A DNA stretch of 64,000 bases from an uncultured Eubacteriales bacterium (lineage in GTDB: Bacteria; Bacillota; Clostridia; Lachnospirales; Lachnospiraceae), in assembly GCA_900315015.1 (NCBI GenBank), contig OMXJ01000009.1:16034-80033 (forward strand), in the 5' to 3' direction. The translations under genes and the position numbers were made by a program. The notes beneath the pieces were generated by a model that was not told where the DNA came from, searched no databases, and saw only the letters and a program-made list of their open reading frames with translations. Of the stretch, positions 46,328 to 53,766 are shown one piece after another; the first letter of the stretch is position 1; each line of letters begins with the position of its first letter.

Positions 46328-48673
46328 ATGGAAAAATCAATGGAAAATAACGGAAAGCTCAATCTTGAGAATATGGCAAAGCTCGAGAAGGAGCATGAAA
46401 AAATTGCCAGGGATAAGAAGATGTATGCTGATACGAAGAAGGAATTATATAAGCCAGCAGATTACACCGATGAGGGTGAAATCTTTGATATGGTCAAAAA
46501 AACCATCCTTCAGTACCATCCATCAGATGACCTGACTTTAGTAGAGAATGCCTATAAGTTAGCAAAGGAATCGCACCGCGACCAGAAGAGAAAGAATGGT
46601 GAGCCATACATCACACATCCTTTAAATGTCGCGCTTATACTTGCACAGCTCGAGCTTGATAAAGAGACAATCGCAGCAGGACTTCTTCACGACGTAGCAG
46701 AAGATACCTATATAACGATAGATGACATAAGACAGAAATTTGGTGATGAGATTGCGCTTTTAGTAGATGGGGTAACTAAACTCACAAATCTCAATTACTC
46801 AGCAGAAAAAATAGAGCTCCAGGCAGAAAATCTTAGAAAAATGTTCCTTGCAATGGCAAAGGATATCAGAGTAGTCATCATAAAGCTTGCAGATAGACTT
46901 CATAATCAGCGCACAATGCAGTACCAGAAGCCGGAAAAGGCGGTAGCAAAGTCAAAAGAGACACTCGAAATATATTCACCAATAGCACAGAGACTTGGTA
47001 TCAGCAAGCTGAAAATAGAGCTTGATGATTTAGCCCTCAAATATGTGGAGCCAGATGTATATAAGGATTTAAGCGAGCGCCTTGAGCAAAAGCTCAATGA
47101 GCATAGGGGCTTTATAGATGAAGTAAAGAGTGAAATAAGAGAATGCATGGAAAAGGCTGGAATTGATGCGACAATAGATGGAAGAGTAAAGCATATCTTC
47201 TCAATCTATAAAAAGATGGTCAATAAGAGCAAGACACTAGATCAGATATACGACCTTTATGCAGTAAGAGTATTTGTAGAAACAGTAACAGATTGCTATG
47301 CAGCACTAGGCCAGATACATTCAATATATAAGCCTTTGCCAGGACGTATTAAAGACTATATCGCAATGCCAAAGCCAAATATGTACCAGTCACTTCATAC
47401 AACTGTAATGGGTCCTAACGGACAGCCTTTCGAAGTTCAGATACGAACCTACGAAATGCACCGCGTAGCTGAATACGGTATTGCAGCGCACTGGAAATAT
47501 AAAGAGGCTCAGAACGGAAAGACACCATCAGCCTCAGAGGAAGAGAAGCTTACCTGGCTCCGTGAAATCCTTGAATGGCAGAATGACATGTCAAATAATA
47601 AGGAATTCCTTGCAGTACTTAAGAATGACCTTGACCTCTTTTCAGACACAGTATTCTGCTTCACACCGCAAGGTGAGGTAAAGAGCCTTCCAGTGGGCTC
47701 AACTCCTATAGACTTTGCCTATTACATCCATTCCGCAGTAGGAAATAAGATGGTAGGAGCAAGAGTAAATGGAAAGCAGGTTCCTATAGAATATAAGCTT
47801 CAGAACGGTGACAGAGTAGAAATAGTTACCTCTCAGAACTCAAAGGGACCATCAAGAGACTGGTTGTCAATAGTAAAGAGCTCTCAGGCAAAATCAAAGA
47901 TAAATCAGTGGTTCAGAAGCAATCTCAAGGAAGAAAATATAGTAAAAGGCAAGCAGATGATAGTGGATTACTGCAAGACAAAGGGCGTAGATCCATATGA
48001 GCTGCTAAAGCCTGAATTTATGGAGCCTACTCAGAAAAGATTTGGTTTTGATAGCTGGGACGGAGTACTTGCAACTGTCGGACACGGCGGTTTAAAGGAA
48101 GGACAGATAGTAGGCAGGCTTCAGACAGAATATGATAAGAAGCATAAGAGAGAAGAAACTGATCAGGAAGTACTAAATAAGTACTCAGAAAATAGCGCAG
48201 CGACCATATCAGCATCAACAAAGGCAAAGGGCAGCATATCAATAACCGGTTCAACTGGCCTTGCAGTGCATTTATCCCATTGCTGCAGACCTATCCCAGG
48301 TGATGAGATAACAGGCTTTGTAACTAGAGGAAGAGGCATATCAGTACATAGAACCGACTGCGCAAATGTAATCAACCTCTCAGATGATGAACGTGCAAGA
48401 CTGATAACAATTGAGTGGGTTCCAGATATGGGCGATGAATTATACGATGCCATGCTTGCAATATATGCTGAGGATAGAAGTGGAATTATCGTTGATGTTT
48501 CTAAGGTACTTACGGAAATGAAGATAGACATCGGAACCATGAATGCGACAACGATCAAAGATGGAAAAGCAAAAGTAATCGTTGGCTTTAAGGTAAATAA
48601 TAAGACGATGCTTTCATCAATTGCAGACAAGATCCGCAGCATACCTGGTGTAATAGACATAGTTAGAGAGTAA
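46328..48673 (+). CDS. relA: Bifunctional (p)ppGpp synthetase/hydrolase Rel
   Basis: 781 residues. After a 60-residue Lys/Glu-rich N-terminal extension comes the HD hydrolase domain (YITHPLNVALIL, LLHDVAEDT, with the HD and ED residues intact), the synthetase domain (VKHIFSIYKKM, YDLYAVRVFV, MYQSLHTTVMG, FEVQIRT), a TGS domain (VFCFTPQGEVKSLP), a zinc-finger-like region (HCCRPIPGDEI) and a C-terminal ACT domain. Both catalytic halves look active. It controls the stringent response upon ribosome stalling. GGAGGTAGAG precedes the start. Followed by MBL-fold and hemZ genes. Confidence 0.95.
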   Translation: MEKSMENNGKLNLENMAKLEKEHEKIARDKKMYADTKKELYKPADYTDEGEIFDMVKKTILQYHPSDDLTLVENAYKLAKESHRDQKRKNGEPYITHPLNVALILAQLELDKETIAAGLLHDVAEDTYITIDDIRQKFGDEIALLVDGVTKLTNLNYSAEKIELQAENLRKMFLAMAKDIRVVIIKLADRLHNQRTMQYQKPEKAVAKSKETLEIYSPIAQRLGISKLKIELDDLALKYVEPDVYKDLSERLEQKLNEHRGFIDEVKSEIRECMEKAGIDATIDGRVKHIFSIYKKMVNKSKTLDQIYDLYAVRVFVETVTDCYAALGQIHSIYKPLPGRIKDYIAMPKPNMYQSLHTTVMGPNGQPFEVQIRTYEMHRVAEYGIAAHWKYKEAQNGKTPSASEEEKLTWLREILEWQNDMSNNKEFLAVLKNDLDLFSDTVFCFTPQGEVKSLPVGSTPIDFAYYIHSAVGNKMVGARVNGKQVPIEYKLQNGDRVEIVTSQNSKGPSRDWLSIVKSSQAKSKINQWFRSNLKEENIVKGKQMIVDYCKTKGVDPYELLKPEFMEPTQKRFGFDSWDGVLATVGHGGLKEGQIVGRLQTEYDKKHKREETDQEVLNKYSENSAATISASTKAKGSISITGSTGLAVHLSHCCRPIPGDEITGFVTRGRGISVHRTDCANVINLSDDERARLITIEWVPDMGDELYDAMLAIYAEDRSGIIVDVSKVLTEMKIDIGTMNATTIKDGKAKVIVGFKVNNKTMLSSIADKIRSIPGVIDIVRE

Positions 48674-48789
48674 ATAGTTGTTTAATAAAGGCAGACGGGT
48701 CTGTGAAAGAAACGAGCCATAAATGCAGAGAAGCGGTGCCTAAAACCGCTTAAAATAGAAGAGTGCAATAAGTAAAATCGGAGGAAAAA

Positions 48790-49461
48790 ATGAAGCTTGG
48801 TAAGATTACCGTAGGTCCGGTTCAGACAAATTGCTACATAGCAGTAAATGAAGAGACATCTGAATGTGTAATAATAGACCCGGGTGCAGAGGGCGATAGA
48901 ATAGAAGAATTTATAAATGCGAAATCCCTAAAGCCGGTAGTTATCTTATTGACACATGCACATTTTGATCACATAATGGCGGTAGACTACTTGCGTAGAA
49001 CGTACGGAATAAAGGCGTTGATATCAAATACGGATGAAGAGCTTCTAGCAGATCCTTATAGAAATGGCTTCTCGGGCGATTCAGGACTAGGCCTTGAATA
49101 TTACTATGCAAGACATGATAAAACAGCAGGCTCAGGAGCAGTAATAGCAGATGGAACCTTTAAGGACCAGGATGTATTGAGCTATGCGGGAATAGACTTT
49201 AAGGTAATAGCGACACCTGGACACACCAAGGGAAGTGTGTGCTTTTACGTAGAAAAGGATAAGATATTATTTGCAGGAGATACGCTCTTCTTAGAATCAG
49301 CAGGCAGGACAGACCTTCCAACAGGCAGCGAAAAGGCAATAATAGAATCCATCAGAGAAGTATTATTTAAGCTGCCGGAGGATGTGGTGGTTCTTTCAGG
49401 ACATGGCCCAAGAACAAATATCGGCTATGAAAAGAAGAACAATATCTATGCAGGCTGGTAA
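48790..49461 (+). CDS. Metallo-beta-lactamase-fold hydrolase, glyoxalase II-like
   Basis: 223 residues. Metal ligands are visible in LLTHAHFDHIMAVDYL (HxHxDH), ATPGHTKGSVCFY, FAGDTLF and LSGHGP. It resembles the YqgX/GloB-like hydrolases; a thioester or similar substrate is likely but not defined. GGAGG precedes the ATG. It is followed after 49 bp by hemZ, whose upstream open frame overlaps its end. Confidence 0.9.
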   Translation: MKLGKITVGPVQTNCYIAVNEETSECVIIDPGAEGDRIEEFINAKSLKPVVILLTHAHFDHIMAVDYLRRTYGIKALISNTDEELLADPYRNGFSGDSGLGLEYYYARHDKTAGSGAVIADGTFKDQDVLSYAGIDFKVIATPGHTKGSVCFYVEKDKILFAGDTLFLESAGRTDLPTGSEKAIIESIREVLFKLPEDVVVLSGHGPRTNIGYEKKNNIYAGW

Positions 49462-49510
49462 AATTATATGGCAAATATGCATAATAGGACAGAAATATAG
49501 GGATAAATGG

Positions 49511-51154
49511 ATGCTAAATGTAAATATAGATAACGAAGATGAATTTCGTGACATAGCAGCCTCGGTAAAGCCATTGGTGCTTGAATTTGAAGGCGCTTAT
49601 AAGAGAGCTGCAGCAGAAAAGGGCGAAGAAGCAGAGCTTTGCGGCTCTATTAGAATAGCCCTCAAAAAGGATATGACCTCAAAGGATGATATCCTCGGAA
49701 TCATATATCTAGTAATAGATGAAAGCGAGAAGAGGCTTACCATAGAAAGAAAAAGAATATTCCTTGATGAGAGAATAGTAAGCCTTGAAAATACTTTGGA
49801 AAAGAAAATGAGAAAGGCCGACATAGGCGGACTTCCAAAGAATTTTACAGATGAAGAAGAAATAGAAAAAAGAATATTCAGGAATGCAGTAACAAGGGCA
49901 GTCTATACAGCCCTCTCAGAAAAAACAGGGCAGAAGCTTCCATGGGGAACGCTTACCGGAATACGCCCTACCAAGCAGATACTCTGGTGCCTGGCAGCAG
50001 GAAATGCGGAAAGAACAGTAAAGGAATATTACAGAAAGAACTATCTTCTTAGCGAAGAAAAACTAGAGCTTGCGCTCACCGTAGCAAAGAATGAAAATAA
50101 TCTACTTACGGTAAAGGGCGATCAGAGCTACTTTAATAGTGGCTTCAGTCTGTATATAGACATACCGTTTTGTCCATCGACCTGCTATTACTGCTCGTTC
50201 ACCTCATATCCAGTAGCAGCAAGCGGACAGTTCATAGAGCCATATCTGAATGCCTTGTTTAGGGAAATAGATGAGGTGTCAGATTACATTTATGGAAGAA
50301 GTAATGCTTCTACAAATGTAGAAAACGACATGAACATAAGCATAATGAAGGGAAAGCGCTTAGACTCAGTCTATATAGGCGGAGGAACACCGACAACCCT
50401 TTCAGCAGAGCAGCTAGACCGCTTAATAACCAAAATAGAACAGAAATTTGACCTAAGTGAAATACTAGAATTTACAGTGGAGGCCGGAAGGCCAGACACG
50501 ATCACCAGGGACAAGCTAGAAGCATTGAAAAAGCATGGAGTAGATAGAATATCTATCAATCCTCAGTCCATGAATCAGGAGACACTAGACATAATAGGCA
50601 GAAGACACACCGTCGAGGACATAATAAAAACCTACAAGACTGCAAGAGAGCTAGGGTTTGACAATATAAACATGGACATCATAATAGGGCTTGCAAATGA
50701 GACTCCAAAGGAAGTAGCTCATACGGTAGAGGAGATAAAAAAGCTAGCTCCAGATGACTTTACAGTGCATTCGCTGGCAATAAAAAGAGCCGCAAAACTA
50801 AATACTGCAAAGAAATTCTATGCAGACCTTCAGGCAACTGAAATCGAAGAAGCAGAAAGAATATCCTATGAAGCAGCAAAGGAAATGGGGCTTGAGCCGT
50901 ATTATATGTACAGGCAAAAGAACATGGCTGGAAATAATGAAAATGTCGGCTATGCAAAGCCGGGAAAATACGGTGTATATAATGTGCTCATCATGGAAGA
51001 GAGACAGAGCATATTAGCGCTAGGATGCGGAGCATCAACAAAGCTTGTATATCCTGAAAACGGAAGAATAGAGAGAATAGAAAATGTAAAGAGCCTAATG
51101 GATTATATAGGCAGAACAGATGAAATGGTAGCAAGGAAGCTTGGCTACAGGTAG
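49511..51154 (+). CDS. hemZ: Radical SAM coproporphyrinogen dehydrogenase-like protein HemZ
   Basis: 547 residues from ATG 49511. After an N-terminal region of about 200 residues (GTLTGIRPTKQILW), the radical SAM core has the cluster motif DIPFCPSTCYYCSF (CxxxCxxC, about residue 220), YIGGGTPTTL and SINPQSMN. HemN/HemZ proteins convert coproporphyrinogen III to protoporphyrinogen IX without oxygen, but many HemZ-type proteins in anaerobes may have other substrates; no other haem genes are here. AGGGATAA lies 8 nt upstream of 49511. An earlier start overlapping the preceding gene is possible but has no ribosome-binding site. Confidence 0.88.
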   Translation: MLNVNIDNEDEFRDIAASVKPLVLEFEGAYKRAAAEKGEEAELCGSIRIALKKDMTSKDDILGIIYLVIDESEKRLTIERKRIFLDERIVSLENTLEKKMRKADIGGLPKNFTDEEEIEKRIFRNAVTRAVYTALSEKTGQKLPWGTLTGIRPTKQILWCLAAGNAERTVKEYYRKNYLLSEEKLELALTVAKNENNLLTVKGDQSYFNSGFSLYIDIPFCPSTCYYCSFTSYPVAASGQFIEPYLNALFREIDEVSDYIYGRSNASTNVENDMNISIMKGKRLDSVYIGGGTPTTLSAEQLDRLITKIEQKFDLSEILEFTVEAGRPDTITRDKLEALKKHGVDRISINPQSMNQETLDIIGRRHTVEDIIKTYKTARELGFDNINMDIIIGLANETPKEVAHTVEEIKKLAPDDFTVHSLAIKRAAKLNTAKKFYADLQATEIEEAERISYEAAKEMGLEPYYMYRQKNMAGNNENVGYAKPGKYGVYNVLIMEERQSILALGCGASTKLVYPENGRIERIENVKSLMDYIGRTDEMVARKLGYR

Positions 51155-51161
51155 TCGGAAA

Positions 51162-51288
51162 AAAGCCTGGCAGTAAATGGCTAAATAGCAGCAAAGCCTG
51201 GCAGTAAATGGCTAAATAGCAGCATTAAAGTCCGGCAGTAAATGGCTAAATAGCAGCAAAGCCCGGAAGTAAATGACTAAATAGGAGC
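51162..51288 (+). repeat. Four tandem copies of a 31-bp unit after hemZ
   Basis: Copies at 51162-51192, 51193-51223, 51227-51257 and 51258-51288, each around GGCAGTAAATGGCTAAATAG. The first two are identical; a 3-bp insertion separates copies 2 and 3. The spacing is direct, with no unique spacers, so it is not a CRISPR array. Confidence 0.95.
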
Positions 51289-51341
51289 TTTAGGAAAAGG
51301 AAAAGAAAATCTAGTGGGGACTAGATTAACTAAGGGGCAAG

Positions 51342-52013
51342 ATGATAGAAAAAATTGATGATAATGTGCTCGAGCTTATGCAGAGCATGGGCGATTTGAG
51401 ACAGGCAGACTTTAAAGATGAGTATGAAGATTTATGCGACCATTGTTTATTAGTCGCAAATGTCGCATATCTTCTTGCAGAACAAATGGGTCATAGCCAG
51501 GAAGAGTGCATGGAATATGCAAGAGCCGGCATGGCGCATGACATAGGAAAGCTAGAAATAGCAAACATAATCAGAGACAGAAGAACAGACATACTTAAAA
51601 TCGAAGAGATGAAGTACATAAGGAACCATCCGCAGCTAGGTTATTCCCTTCTATACTGGGAGGGCGGCTTTAGCCAGACAGTAATGGATTCAGTGAGATT
51701 TCACCATGAAAACTATGATGGAACCGGCTATCCGGAAAATCTTGTGGGCGAAGCTATACCATACGGAGCAAGAATAATCAGAATATGCGATGTATTCTCA
51801 GCATTAGTATCAGAAAGACCATATAGACCGGCCTATGACAAGGAAATGGCCATGGAGCTTATGATATCAGAGGTAAAGCACTTTGATATGAGAATGTTCC
51901 TGCAGTTTTTGTCAGTAGTACACTCTGTAAAATTTGATGAAATTGACAGAATGATCAAGATAACAAATCGAAAGGGCTATATCCGCCTAAAGAGAAAGAA
52001 CCTCATTTTATAA
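51342..52013 (+). CDS. HD-GYP domain protein, predicted c-di-GMP phosphodiesterase
   Basis: 223 residues, essentially a lone HD-GYP domain. Motifs: DHCLLVANVAYLLAEQ, HDIGKLEI, NHPQLGYSLL, HHENYDGTGYP and ICDVFSALVSERPYRPAY. HDxGK and the GYP residues are intact, so activity on c-di-GMP is plausible. No sensor or receiver domain is attached. AAGGGG precedes the start. The gene comes directly after the 31-bp repeat and ends at a bidirectional terminator. Confidence 0.9.
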   Translation: MIEKIDDNVLELMQSMGDLRQADFKDEYEDLCDHCLLVANVAYLLAEQMGHSQEECMEYARAGMAHDIGKLEIANIIRDRRTDILKIEEMKYIRNHPQLGYSLLYWEGGFSQTVMDSVRFHHENYDGTGYPENLVGEAIPYGARIIRICDVFSALVSERPYRPAYDKEMAMELMISEVKHFDMRMFLQFLSVVHSVKFDEIDRMIKITNRKGYIRLKRKNLIL

Positions 52014-52039
52014 AACGTGTAATTAAAAAGCATAGTAAA

Positions 52040-52082
52040 AAGCCATACCAAGCAAAAAAGCTAAGGTATGGCTTTTATTTTT
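52040..52082. terminator. Terminator between the HD-GYP gene and galM
   Basis: AAGCCATACC (52040-52049) / GGTATGGCTT (52065-52074), followed by TTATTTTTATTTT and preceded by an A-rich run; can serve both convergent genes. Confidence 0.85.
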
Positions 52083-52105
52083 ATTTTTATTTTATAGTAT
52101 AGTCT

Positions 52106-53185
52106 TTAGTGCTTGCGAGAGCTGAACTTATAAATTGTAGTTGTCTCGAACTCTTCGCCGGCCTTTATATAACCGCGGTTGTTCTTTGTCTCGAACTCAG
52201 GAGTATTGATGGTATTAGGAAAGAACTGAGTCTCAAAGCAAAGACCCTGGTAAAGATTGTAATTTACATTATCCTTGAAAACCTTCTTAGTATCCATTGA
52301 GTTTGTAGAATAGAGCTGAACACCAGGAAGATCGGTGAAGACCTCCATAATGATGCCTGTATCAGGAGAATAAACCTCAGCGCACTTCTCAACGCCGCCC
52401 TGCTCAGTATGATTTATAACGAAGTTTGTATCATAGCCGTTTGTGTTGCGAAGAGGCTCATAATCAGCAAAAATTCCATCGCCGATAGTAACAGGCTTTC
52501 TAAAATCCATAGGAGTGCCATCAACGTCGCGGAACTCGCCAGTAGGAAGAATATCCTTACCAGCAGGAGTAAACTGATCAGCATTAATGGTAACGAGATG
52601 GTTAAGGGTATTAGCCTTGCCATGACCATTAAGATTGAAATAAGAATGATTTGTAAAATTTAAAGGAGTATCAGCATCTGAATTAGCGAAATACTCGATA
52701 ACAAGCTCATTGTCATTAGTAAGAGTATACTGAACAGTATGATCGAGATTGCCAGGGAATCCCTGCTCACCATCAGGAGAGAGACGAGAGAACTCGATGG
52801 TAGGCTCATCAGTATCATCGTTGATTTCATAATCGTAGGTGAAAGAGCTGTAACGCTTCTTGCCGCTGTGGAGACAATTTCCATTGTCATTGTCGTCTAA
52901 GGTATATTCCTTGCCGCCTACAGTGAACTTAGCTCCGCTGATTCTATTAGCAACTCTGCCAACGAAAGCGCCGAAGCTGCTTTCATTCTTAACATAGTCT
53001 TTGAAGGAATTGTAGCCGAGTACGACATCTGTAGAATTTCCATCTCTATCAGGAACATTGATGCTGATGATGGTAGCACCGAGATTAGAAACAACTACAC
53101 TCATGCCATGCTTATTTTTAATAGTGAAGAGGAAACAATCTTCTCCGTCAGAAGTCTTTCCCCAGAAAGTTTTAGTGATTCTCAT
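52106..53185 (-). CDS. galM: Aldose 1-epimerase (galactose mutarotase)
   Basis: 359 residues. Interconverts alpha and beta forms of galactose and related sugars. Family motifs: VVVSNLGATIISINVPD, FGAFVGRVANRISGAKF, CLHSGKK, the His in LNFTNHSYFNLNGHG and the C-terminal LCFETQFFPNTIN with the catalytic Glu. AAGGAGGG precedes the start. The ribosome-binding site is only a few bases beyond the csp terminator hairpin, so galM depends on readthrough or on a promoter between csp and that hairpin (TATAAT on the minus strand at 53291-53286). No other galactose genes are near. Confidence 0.95.
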   Translation of the reverse strand: MRITKTFWGKTSDGEDCFLFTIKNKHGMSVVVSNLGATIISINVPDRDGNSTDVVLGYNSFKDYVKNESSFGAFVGRVANRISGAKFTVGGKEYTLDDNDNGNCLHSGKKRYSSFTYDYEINDDTDEPTIEFSRLSPDGEQGFPGNLDHTVQYTLTNDNELVIEYFANSDADTPLNFTNHSYFNLNGHGKANTLNHLVTINADQFTPAGKDILPTGEFRDVDGTPMDFRKPVTIGDGIFADYEPLRNTNGYDTNFVINHTEQGGVEKCAEVYSPDTGIIMEVFTDLPGVQLYSTNSMDTKKVFKDNVNYNLYQGLCFETQFFPNTINTPEFETKNNRGYIKAGEEFETTTIYKFSSRKH

Positions 53186-53206
53186 AAAGAGCCCTCCTTG
53201 TTAGTT

Positions 53207-53247
53207 AAAAAAAACGGCTATCCGCAATCGCTATTGGACAGCCGTTT
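53207..53247 (-). terminator. Terminator between csp and galM
   Basis: Minus strand: AAACGGCT (53247-53240) pairs with AGCCGTTT (53219-53212), with extra pairs inside, followed by a T-run to 53207. It also sits in the leader of galM, 22 bp from its start codon. Confidence 0.85.
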
Positions 53248-53336
53248 AATCTTTTCATTTTTCAATATAGCATTTCGATTAAAACATTATATCTTATATA
53301 AGTTTAAACAAAAGGTACATTTGAAAATGCGGTTGA

Positions 53337-53534
53337 TCAAACCTTCTTAACGTTTGTAGCCTGTGGTCCCTTCTGGCCCTGAACAACGTCAAACTCAACT
53401 GCCTGACCCTCATCAAGAGACTTGAATCCGTCAGAAACAATGCCACTGTAATGAACGAATACGTCATTACCCTGCTCATCAGAAATGAAACCAAAGCCCT
53501 TCTGATTGTTAAACCACTTTACAGTACCTTTCAT
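53337..53534 (-). CDS. cspA: Cold-shock protein (CspA family)
   Basis: 65 residues: [18 protein letters not shown] with the RNP1 motif and DVFVHYSGI with RNP2, ending [14 protein letters not shown] small RNA chaperone. The start at 53534 is set by GGAGGG (53547-53542); a longer frame to 53549 is not supported. The leader (53535 to about 53608) has two hairpins, ATCGTTTACGAT and GCGCT...AGCGC, of the sort that control cold-shock mRNAs. Confidence 0.97.
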   Translation of the reverse strand: MKGTVKWFNNQKGFGFISDEQGNDVFVHYSGIVSDGFKSLDEGQAVEFDVVQGQKGPQATNVKKV

Positions 53535-53614
53535 GTGTGTACCCTCCAAAAAAAATAAAATATTGCTTTTGCGCTTTAACAGCGCATCGTAAACGATTTC
53601 CGTCTACGTGGAAA

Positions 53615-53643
53615 ATCATACCACAAAATAACAAAAAAGTCAA
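53615..53643 (-). promoter_or_regulatory. Promoter of csp
   Basis: Minus strand: TTGACT (53643-53638), 17 bp, TATGAT (53620-53615). The leader is about 75 nt. Confidence 0.8.
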
Positions 53644-53697
53644 TAAATTTTATAATAAAAATTAAAAAAGTGAAAACTTAATGTATATAAAGTTTGG

Positions 53698-53726
53698 TTG
53701 ACTAAAAGACGCAAAAGAAGTACAAT
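53698..53726 (+). promoter_or_regulatory. Promoter of the M16C peptidase gene
   Basis: TTGACT (53698-53703), 17 bp, TACAAT (53721-53726). Confidence 0.75.
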
Positions 53727-53766
53727 AGACTTACGTGTGCGAAATATTAAGGAAAGGAATGAATTA

